Positions 1 to 5,091 of a stretch of 6,008 nucleotides of DNA are shown one piece after another (position 1 is the first letter of the stretch; the number at the start of each line of letters is the position of its first letter). The position numbers and the translations under genes are program-made. The stretch is from an uncultured Clostridia bacterium (GTDB taxonomy: Bacteria > Bacillota > Clostridia > Oscillospirales > Ruminococcaceae): contig CANRDG010000110.1 of assembly GCA_947629275.1 (NCBI GenBank), positions 1 through 6,008 on the forward strand. Direction: 5' to 3'. The notes under the pieces are model-generated. The model did no database searches. It worked only from the letters and a program-made list of their open reading frames with translations, and was not told the DNA's origin.

Positions 1-144
1 AAAGAAATGCTCGTAAAACGCTCGGGAATGGATTTTCGCTTGGTGTGCCAAGGGTGCGGACACGAGATAATGATACCGCGCTCGAAGGCTGAAAAGAACG
101 TAAAAAAGGTCATCAAGCCGGAAAATAATGATAATAATCAATAA
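1..144 (+). CDS. DUF951 family protein, 3' end only
   Basis: Reading frame 1 is open from the left edge to a TAA at 142-144 and encodes the last 47 residues of a small protein. The visible part contains SGMDFRLVCQGCGHEIMIPR (residues 8-27 of the fragment), followed by a basic stretch (SKAEKNVKKVIK) and an Asn-rich tail (ENNDNNQ). The 'GMD-R-x-C-x-GCG-x(3,4)-M-PRSK-x-EK-x-KK' pattern is the signature I associate with DUF951, a family of short (about 60-70 residue) Bacillota proteins of unknown function. The Cys pair C-x-x-C at fragment residues 16 and 19 looks like half of a zinc-ribbon-type site; the partner Cys residues would be in the missing N-terminal part (inference). The start codon and roughly 20-25 residues lie outside the window. 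It is 31 nt upstream of prfA in the same orientation and probably co-transcribed with it. The family call is by pattern recall, not by a search. Confidence 0.85.
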   Translation, partial: KEMLVKRSGMDFRLVCQGCGHEIMIPRSKAEKNVKKVIKPENNDNNQ

Positions 145-175
145 TTCAGTAAGATAGTGAGAAAGGATAGTTTTA

Positions 176-1255
176 ATGTTTGAAAAGCTGAAAGCTCTTT
201 TGGAAAAGTATGACAATATAAATAAGCAGCTTATGGACAGCGATGTCATATCCGACCAGGAGCTTTATAAGAATCTGATGAAGGAGTATAAAAACATTAC
301 CCCTATCATCGAAAAATACAAAGAGTACCTCAAAGCGCAGGCGGCTTTTGATGAGGCGGTTGAGCTTTTAGATGCAGGCGGCATGGACAAAGACTTCAAA
401 GAAATGGTTCAGGCGCAGTATGATGAATCTAAAGAAAGCATGGCAAAGACCACGGAAGAGCTGAAAATACTTCTTTTGCCGAAAGACCCGAATGACGATA
501 AAAACGTTATTATTGAGATACGCGGCGGCGCAGGCGGTGAAGAGGCTTCTCTGTTTGCAAATTCTCTTTATAGAATGTACACCATGTATGCAGAGTCAAA
601 GGGCTGGAAAATAGAGGTGCTTAATGCTAACGAAACGGAGCTTGGCGGTTACAAGGAGATATCGTTCAGTATTCAAGGCGAGGGTGCGTATTCCAGACTG
701 AAATACGAGAGCGGCGTTCACAGGGTGCAGAGAGTGCCTGAGACCGAATCTCAGGGCAGGGTGCATACATCTACAGTAACTGTAGCGGTACTGCCCGAGG
801 CTGAGGAGGTAGAGCTTGAAATTAACGAGGCAACAGACCTTAAAATTGACGTTTTCAGAGCGTCGGGTGCTGGCGGTCAGCATATAAACAAGACAGAATC
901 AGCCGTCAGGATAACCTATCTTCCCACGGGGCTTGTTGTTGAATGTCAGGACGAGAGGAGCCAGTATAAAAACAAGGACAAGGCTATGCGCGTTCTGCGT
1001 TCAAGGCTTTTGGAAGAAAGACAACGCGCGCAGACCGATGAAATAGCCTCGGTAAGGCGTTCACAGGTTGGCACAGGCGACCGTTCGGAGAGGATAAGAA
1101 CGTACAACTTCCCCGAGGGCAGGCTTTCAGACCACAGGATAGGTCTTACTATATATAGGCTGGAATATATTCTTAACGGAAACTTAGATGAAGTTATAGA
1201 TGCGCTCGCGACTGCCGATCAGGCGGCGAAACTTTCCGCGCAGGAAGAGGAATAA
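176..1255 (+). CDS. prfA: Peptide chain release factor 1 (RF1)
   Basis: RF1 is the cytoplasmic class I release factor. It reads UAA and UAG in the ribosomal A site and triggers hydrolysis of peptidyl-tRNA. At 359 residues it matches the family (about 355-360). Residues 1-105 form the helical, coiled-coil-like domain 1. The decoding 'tripeptide anticodon' P-x-T is PET at 188-190, within HRVQRVPETESQGRVHTS, which marks it as RF1 and not RF2 (SPF). The catalytic GGQ is at 233-235 in RASGAGGQHINKTESAVR; Gln235 has the same number as the Gln methylated by PrmC in E. coli RF1. The GGAGGEEA motif (117-124) and the conserved segment RSERIRTYNFPEGRLSDHRIG (303-323) are intact. The ATG at 176 has the site GAAAGGA at 161-167, 8 nt upstream. 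It follows the DUF951 gene by 31 nt and is 2 nt from the next gene. No prmC is adjacent on the visible side. I see no truncation or recoding. Confidence 0.98.
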   Translation: MFEKLKALLEKYDNINKQLMDSDVISDQELYKNLMKEYKNITPIIEKYKEYLKAQAAFDEAVELLDAGGMDKDFKEMVQAQYDESKESMAKTTEELKILLLPKDPNDDKNVIIEIRGGAGGEEASLFANSLYRMYTMYAESKGWKIEVLNANETELGGYKEISFSIQGEGAYSRLKYESGVHRVQRVPETESQGRVHTSTVTVAVLPEAEEVELEINEATDLKIDVFRASGAGGQHINKTESAVRITYLPTGLVVECQDERSQYKNKDKAMRVLRSRLLEERQRAQTDEIASVRRSQVGTGDRSERIRTYNFPEGRLSDHRIGLTIYRLEYILNGNLDEVIDALATADQAAKLSAQEEE

Positions 1256-1257
1256 AT

Positions 1258-2280
1258 ATGCAGCGGTATGAAACTAAAATGCTCTCCGACTGCGATGAGG
1301 ATATAGCATATGCGGCGCAGCTTTTGAAAAACGGCGAAGTCGTTGGCATACCTACCGAGACGGTTTATGGGCTTGCCGCAGATGCGGAAAACGAAAGCGC
1401 GGTAAAGAAAATTTTTGAGGCAAAGGGCAGACCGTCGGATAATCCGCTGATAGTGCATATCTCGGATATATCTATGCTTGACAGGCTTGTCAGCGTTGTT
1501 TCGCCCGTCGCACTTAAATGCGCGGAGCGTTTTTGGCCCGGACCGCTAACTATCGTTATGCCAAAAAGCGATAATATCCCGTATGTTACAAGCGGCGGAC
1601 TTGATACGGTAGGCGTGCGTTTTCCGTCGCACAAAACGGCGCAGAAGATAATTTCTGCCTGCGGAAAGGCTTTGGCAGCGCCGTCTGCAAATCTTTCGGG
1701 AAGCCCCAGCCCTACGCTTGCAAAGCACGTTTTGGACGACATGAACGGGCGCATACCTGCTATTGTTGACGGCGGAAGTTGTACCGTTGGCGTTGAATCA
1801 ACGGTAATAAGCATAGAAAATGACGTGATACGCGTGCTTCGCCCCGGTATGGTGTCTGTAGATATGCTGAAAGATGTCTGCGAAAATGTTATAGTTGATG
1901 AGGGCGTTCTGGAGCAGCTTGATATTACCGCAAAGGTGCGCTCACCCGGCATGAAATACAAGCATTATTCGCCCAAAGCGCAGGTATATATTATTAAGGG
2001 CGGTACAAGGGACGTGGTTACATATCTTGAAGAACATATACATACGCAGAAAGATATTGCAGTAGATTTCTGCGGCGAACTTGCAGGCGACCATGTAAGG
2101 GTGCTGCCTTACGGCAGTACAGCGAAAGAGCAGGCACAAAACCTTTTTGCAGTGCTAAGAAATTGTGATGACATAGGCGCTGAAAGGGTATTCGTGCGCT
2201 GCCCTGACAAAAGCGGCGAGGGTCTGGCGGTGTATAACAGGCTTTTACGCGCGGCGGCTTTCAGGATAATTGAGGTATAA
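1258..2280 (+). CDS. tsaC: L-threonylcarbamoyladenylate synthase, long Sua5/YwlC type
   Basis: The enzyme condenses L-threonine, bicarbonate and ATP into threonylcarbamoyl-AMP, the precursor that TsaD/B/E transfer to A37 of ANN-decoding tRNAs to make t6A. Residues about 10-200 are the YrdC domain: PTETVYGL (32-39), KGRPSDNPL (56-64), WPGPLT (93-98), SANLSG (143-148), GVESTV (178-183) and RPG (195-197) line the nucleotide and threonine pocket. The linker SPGMKYKHYSP (229-239) is the conserved loop that closes over the active site in Sua5 enzymes, and residues about 242-340 form the C-terminal Sua5 domain. The 340-residue length therefore fits the long form (about 340-350), not the short E. coli TsaC (about 190). 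The ATG begins 2 nt after the prfA stop, and its Shine-Dalgarno AGGAAGAGG (1242-1250) lies inside the prfA 3' end, implying translational coupling. Linkage of prfA with a Sua5/YwlC gene is also known in Bacillus. The symbol could equally be given as ywlC, sua5 or tsaC2. Confidence 0.96.
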   Translation: MQRYETKMLSDCDEDIAYAAQLLKNGEVVGIPTETVYGLAADAENESAVKKIFEAKGRPSDNPLIVHISDISMLDRLVSVVSPVALKCAERFWPGPLTIVMPKSDNIPYVTSGGLDTVGVRFPSHKTAQKIISACGKALAAPSANLSGSPSPTLAKHVLDDMNGRIPAIVDGGSCTVGVESTVISIENDVIRVLRPGMVSVDMLKDVCENVIVDEGVLEQLDITAKVRSPGMKYKHYSPKAQVYIIKGGTRDVVTYLEEHIHTQKDIAVDFCGELAGDHVRVLPYGSTAKEQAQNLFAVLRNCDDIGAERVFVRCPDKSGEGLAVYNRLLRAAAFRIIEV

Positions 2281-2289
2281 TTAAAGAAC

Positions 2290-2295
2290 GGCGGT
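2290..2295 (+). promoter_or_regulatory. Imperfect ribosome binding site of coaE
   Basis: GGCGGT at 2290-2295 differs from the ideal GGAGGT by one base and sits 6 nt before the ATG at 2302. It is the only plausible site in the 21-nt gap after tsaC. It is weaker than the purine-rich sites in front of the neighbouring genes, so coaE may be translated at a lower rate or rely on ribosomes finishing tsaC (inference). Confidence 0.5.
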
Positions 2296-2301
2296 CATTT
2301 T

Positions 2302-2943
2302 ATGGATAACAAAACGTATGTTATAGGTCTTACGGGGCAGAGCGGCTCGGGCAAAACGCTTGTGAGCGATCACCTTAAAAATTGCGGCTACAGCGTTATA
2401 AATGCAGACTTAGTCGCAAGGCAGGTGACTGAAACGGGGAGCGATTGCAACAAGAACCTTGCCAAAATTTTTCCCGAATGTTTTGACGAGAAGCTTTGTC
2501 TTGACAGGCGAAAGCTCGGAAAAATCGTCTTTAACGACGGGCAAAAGCTCAAAATGCTAAATGATACAATTTTTCCGTATATAAACGGTCTTATAAAAGA
2601 GCAGATAAATAATCTTACAGAAAGCGGAGCTGAGGTCATTGTTTTAGACGCGCCAACGCTGTTTGAGGCAGGGGCTGACAAACTTTGTGATATTATAATA
2701 AGCGTTGTGGCAGATGATGAAGTGCGTCTTGAACGCATACGCGGCAGGGACAATATTTCGGACGAAAGCATAAAAGCTCGGTTTTCATCGCAAAAGAGCA
2801 AGGAATTTTATCTTACGCACAGCGACATAATTCTTGAAAACAACGGTACGGCTGAAAAACTTTTACAGCACGCTAACAGGATATTCGGCGATATAAAATC
2901 ATCGGCAGAGGGGCAGGCAAATGGCGCAAAAGCAAAAAGTTAA
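2302..2943 (+). CDS. coaE: Dephospho-CoA kinase
   Basis: CoaE catalyses the last step of coenzyme A synthesis: ATP-dependent phosphorylation of the ribose 3'-OH of dephospho-CoA, in the cytoplasm. The N-terminus has the P-loop GQSGSGKT (12-19) within VIGLTGQSGSGKT, followed by the substrate-binding INADLVAR (34-41; Asp36 is the probable catalytic base by family analogy). DAPTLFEAG (116-124) corresponds to the family's D-x-P-LLFE-x-G segment. RLERIRGRD (142-150) lies in the lid region, and SDIILENNGT (174-183) matches the usual C-terminal D-x-x-x-x-N-N-G signature. The length of 213 residues is slightly above the usual 195-205; the excess is a polar tail from about residue 199 whose coding sequence overlaps the start of the next gene by 23 nt. 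The ATG at 2302 is chosen because it leaves the normal short lead (about 7 residues) before the first beta strand. Confidence in the function is high. Confidence 0.96.
   Translation: MDNKTYVIGLTGQSGSGKTLVSDHLKNCGYSVINADLVARQVTETGSDCNKNLAKIFPECFDEKLCLDRRKLGKIVFNDGQKLKMLNDTIFPYINGLIKEQINNLTESGAEVIVLDAPTLFEAGADKLCDIIISVVADDEVRLERIRGRDNISDESIKARFSSQKSKEFYLTHSDIILENNGTAEKLLQHANRIFGDIKSSAEGQANGAKAKS
2907..2913 (+). promoter_or_regulatory. Ribosome binding site of the transglycosylase gene, inside coaE
   Basis: AGAGGGG at 2907-2913 lies 7 nt before the ATG at 2921 and within the last codons of coaE. It decides the downstream start: no other in-frame Met occurs until residue 81, and starting later would remove both the membrane anchor and the catalytic Glu. 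The arrangement favours coupled translation of the two overlapping genes. Confidence 0.75.
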
Positions 2944-3493
2944 AAAGAAGCGTGTAAAAGCCATTATTATAGTGCCGATAATTTTTCTGCTGGCGGTACT
3001 GGCTGCACCATGGCTGTGCAGGCTGTTTGTGTATCCTAGGGCATATGAAGAATACGTTGAAAAATACAGCGGCGATTACGGCGTTGACGAAAACTTTATA
3101 TATGCAGTAATAAACACCGAGAGCGGTTTTGACGAAAGCGCAAAGTCTGATGTTGGCGCAATGGGGCTTATGCAGATAATGGAGGATGCGTTCAAATGGA
3201 CAAAGCGTTCTTTAGATGCACAGCATACCGATATCGAGTACGCTGATATGCTCACACCCGAGTACAATATTGAATACGGCTGCTGTATGTTGGGATACTA
3301 TTATAAAAAATACGGCTCTTATGAACTCTCGGCAGCTGCTTACCATGCAGGCACAAATCAGGTAGACATATGGCTTGATGACGGCACTATAGATGCAAAC
3401 GACATTGACATTGACGATATACCGTCAGATGCCACTGCGCATTATGTAAGGAAAGTTATGAGGGCTTATGAGGCTTACAAGGCGCTCTATTAA
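2921..3493 (+). CDS. Membrane-anchored lytic transglycosylase, SLT domain
   Basis: This is a predicted peptidoglycan-cleaving enzyme of the Slt70-type lytic transglycosylase family, cutting the MurNAc-GlcNAc bond with 1,6-anhydroMurNAc formation. Residues 1-13 carry seven Lys/Arg, followed by one hydrophobic helix at about 14-36. There is no clear signal-peptidase or lipobox site, so it is probably anchored with the catalytic domain outside. The SLT domain covers about 46-190: catalytic Glu67 in the NTESGF motif (65-70), GAMGLMQIM (79-87), NIEYG (116-120), AAYHAGTNQVDIWL (139-152) and HYVRKV (174-179). The usual AYNAG is AYHAG here. The part between the AYHAG strand and the final helix is unusually acidic (DANDIDIDDIPSD, 158-170), and the common 'IPF-x-ETR-x-YV' is replaced by IPSDATAHYV. 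At 190 residues it is a minimal SLT protein with no extra binding module. It overlaps coaE by 23 nt, a neighbourhood I recall as common in clostridia. Substrate and role (division, envelope assembly, secretion) cannot be told from sequence. Confidence 0.92.
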   Translation: MAQKQKVKKKRVKAIIIVPIIFLLAVLAAPWLCRLFVYPRAYEEYVEKYSGDYGVDENFIYAVINTESGFDESAKSDVGAMGLMQIMEDAFKWTKRSLDAQHTDIEYADMLTPEYNIEYGCCMLGYYYKKYGSYELSAAAYHAGTNQVDIWLDDGTIDANDIDIDDIPSDATAHYVRKVMRAYEAYKALY

Positions 3494-3514
3494 ATATTCA
3501 AGGGGGAAAATACT

Positions 3515-4924
3515 ATGGACAACAAAGAGAAAACACAGTCGGAGATACTGAAAGAAAAGCTGTTTTCGCAGAAAAAGAACGCTTACTTCGTTATGGAGGA
3601 CAGCGAGATAAATTCAGCTTATGAAGTTTGCGAAGAGTACAAAGCTTTTATGAACAAGGCTAAGATCGAGCGTGAATTTGTATATGAAAGCGTTAAGGCT
3701 GCAAAGGCGGCAGGCTTTACAGAGTATAAGGCTGGCAAAAAGTATTCGGCAGGGGATAAGGTGTACGTTGTAAACAGGGGCAAGGCTATGCTGCTTGCTG
3801 TAATAGGTACGCGCCCACTGACCGACGGAATACGGCTGGCGGCTGCGCATATAGATTCGCCGCGGCTTGACCTTAAACAGCACCCTTTGTATGAAGACAA
3901 GGAGATAGCTCTGCTTAAAACGCATTACTACGGCGGAATAAAGAAGTATCAGTGGTCAACCGTTCCTATGGCGCTGCACGGCACTATTGTAAAGGCTGAC
4001 GGCAGCAGCGTTGATGTAAATATTGGTGAGGACGAGGGCGACCCGCAGTTTTGCGTTACAGACTTGCTTATACACCTTGCAGATGAGCAGATGAAACGCC
4101 CTGCCGCAAAGGTGGTAAAAGGCGAGGAACTGAATATCCTTGTAGGTTCAAGACCTTTTAAAGAAGATAAAGGCTCGCAGCTTGTAAAGCTATATACTTT
4201 ACAGCTTTTGAATGAGAAATACGGCATTAACGAAGATGACTTTATTTCCGCAGAGCTTGAAGCTGTTCCTGCCTGCAAAGCTGTGGATATTGGATTTGAC
4301 AGAAGCATGATAGGTGCTTACGGTCAAGACGACAAGGTCTGCGCCTTTACAGAACTGAAAGCTATACTTGAGACGACCGAACCGTCATATACCTGTGTTG
4401 CGGTGCTTACCGATAAGGAAGAAATAGGCAGCATGGGCAATACGGGTCTTGAAAGTGAATATCTCAGATACTTTATTCTCAGGCTGGCAAACAGCTTCGG
4501 CGTTGACGGCACTGCCGTAATTTCTGCCACACAGGCGCTTTCTGCCGATGTTAACGCCGCGTTCGATCCGACTTTCCCGGAACCTACCGACATAAATAAC
4601 GGCTGTCGGCTCAATCACGGTGTGGCTGTTACGAAATACACGGGCGCAAGGGGCAAATCGGGCAGTTCTGATGCTTCTGCCGAATTTGTAGGCAAGGTGC
4701 GCAGGCTGTTTGACGCAAACGGCGTTGAATGGCAGACCGGTGAACTTGGCAAGGTAGATGCAGGCGGCGGCGGAACGGTAGCGCAGTATCTTGCAAATCT
4801 CGATATGGACGTTATTGATGTTGGTGTTCCTGTACTTTCTATGCATTCGCCGTTTGAGGTTACTTCAAAACTCGACACATATATGGCGTATAAGGCGTTC
4901 AAGGTGTTCTTTTCAGAAAAATAA
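3515..4924 (+). CDS. apeA: M18 family metalloaminopeptidase
   Basis: This is a cytosolic, probably oligomeric, di-zinc aminopeptidase that removes N-terminal residues from peptides. Family M18 includes yeast aminopeptidase I and mammalian aspartyl aminopeptidase. All expected metal and catalytic positions are visible: His112 and Asp114 in AAAHIDSPRLDLK (109-121), the bridging Asp272 in YGQDDKVCAF (269-278), general-base Glu302 and ligand Glu303 in DKEEIGSMG (300-308), Asp345 in SADVNAAFDP (343-352), and His444 in LSMHSPFEV (441-449). The YGGIKKYQW segment (139-147) and 469-residue length fit the M18 'type 1' proteins (about 450-470), not the shorter type 2 (about 430). The symbol apeA is given on that basis and is less certain than the family. 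Substrate preference cannot be read from sequence. The ATG has AGGGGGAA at 3501-3508, 6 nt upstream, and lies 21 nt after the transglycosylase stop. It is the last gene before a strong terminator. Confidence 0.95.
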   Translation: MDNKEKTQSEILKEKLFSQKKNAYFVMEDSEINSAYEVCEEYKAFMNKAKIEREFVYESVKAAKAAGFTEYKAGKKYSAGDKVYVVNRGKAMLLAVIGTRPLTDGIRLAAAHIDSPRLDLKQHPLYEDKEIALLKTHYYGGIKKYQWSTVPMALHGTIVKADGSSVDVNIGEDEGDPQFCVTDLLIHLADEQMKRPAAKVVKGEELNILVGSRPFKEDKGSQLVKLYTLQLLNEKYGINEDDFISAELEAVPACKAVDIGFDRSMIGAYGQDDKVCAFTELKAILETTEPSYTCVAVLTDKEEIGSMGNTGLESEYLRYFILRLANSFGVDGTAVISATQALSADVNAAFDPTFPEPTDINNGCRLNHGVAVTKYTGARGKSGSSDASAEFVGKVRRLFDANGVEWQTGELGKVDAGGGGTVAQYLANLDMDVIDVGVPVLSMHSPFEVTSKLDTYMAYKAFKVFFSEK

Positions 4925-4930
4925 ACTTAT

Positions 4931-4980
4931 CCCGACAGGTGAAAGGCTGAAATTGTCGTTTTACCTGTCGGGAATTTTTA
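4931..4980 (+). terminator. Rho-independent terminator after the aminopeptidase gene
   Basis: CCCGACAGGT (4931-4940) and ACCTGTCGGG (4963-4972) are perfect 10-bp inverted repeats. The stem extends inward with a G-U pair and three A-U pairs (4941-4944 with 4959-4962), leaving a 14-nt loop (4945-4958). A run of five T (4975-4979) follows two bases after the stem. It starts 6 nt after the aminopeptidase stop and ends 11 nt before the glmS -35 element, so it separates the two transcription units. The A-rich sequence on its left side is short, so efficient termination of reverse-strand transcription is doubtful. Confidence 0.93.
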
Positions 4981-4990
4981 ATAACGGGTA

Positions 4991-5019
4991 TTGCCAAAAG
5001 CGATGTAGTGTGATATAAT
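4991..5019 (+). promoter_or_regulatory. Sigma-A type promoter of glmS with extended -10
   Basis: The -35 element TTGCCA (4991-4996; consensus TTGACA, one mismatch) is 17 nt from a perfect TATAAT (5014-5019). A TG dinucleotide at 5011-5012 with one base before the -10 makes it an extended -10. Transcription would start near 5026, giving a leader of about 66 nt before the glmS ATG. The position directly after a terminator and before a gene with a good ribosome binding site supports the call. No operator palindrome is evident around it. Confidence 0.85.
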
Positions 5020-5025
5020 ATATTT

Positions 5026-5091
5026 GTTATTGTTATTTTCACGGCGGCATACGCTATATATTGTGCATATTTTCAGAAAGAGGAGATAATT
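5026..5091 (+). promoter_or_regulatory. glmS 5' leader, no ribozyme seen
   Basis: The predicted leader begins near 5026 with a T-rich stretch containing two TGTTAT repeats (5025-5030, 5031-5036). An AT-rich segment that could form only a weak 5-bp hairpin (around 5048-5066) follows, and then the strong Shine-Dalgarno AAAGAGGAG (5077-5085), 6 nt from the ATG. At about 66 nt it is too short for the glmS self-cleaving ribozyme, and the AGCGCC cleavage-site context is absent. The left boundary is inferred from the promoter. Confidence 0.6.

Noticed and set aside
771..785. Near-perfect palindrome CTACAGT-A-ACTGTAG inside prfA.
   Set aside because: It is within codons for the conserved STVTVAV strand of RF1, has no nearby promoter, and could easily arise by chance.
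1365..1961. Open frame of 198 codons on the minus strand inside the tsaC gene, with similar antisense frames inside coaE and the aminopeptidase gene.
   Set aside because: The translations are low-complexity Ser/Thr/Ala/Pro-rich strings typical of reverse-strand shadows, with no ribosome binding site or domain.
2101..2120. Hairpin with 8-bp stem (GTGCTGCC with GGCAGTAC, one G-U pair) and TTAC loop inside tsaC.
   Set aside because: No T-run follows and it is in the middle of the Sua5 domain coding sequence, so it is not a terminator; a regulatory role has no support.
4791..5018. Plus-strand open frame of 75 codons spanning the end of the aminopeptidase gene and the glmS promoter.
   Set aside because: It overlaps the conserved aminopeptidase C-terminus in another frame, crosses the terminator and promoter, and has no ribosome binding site of its own.
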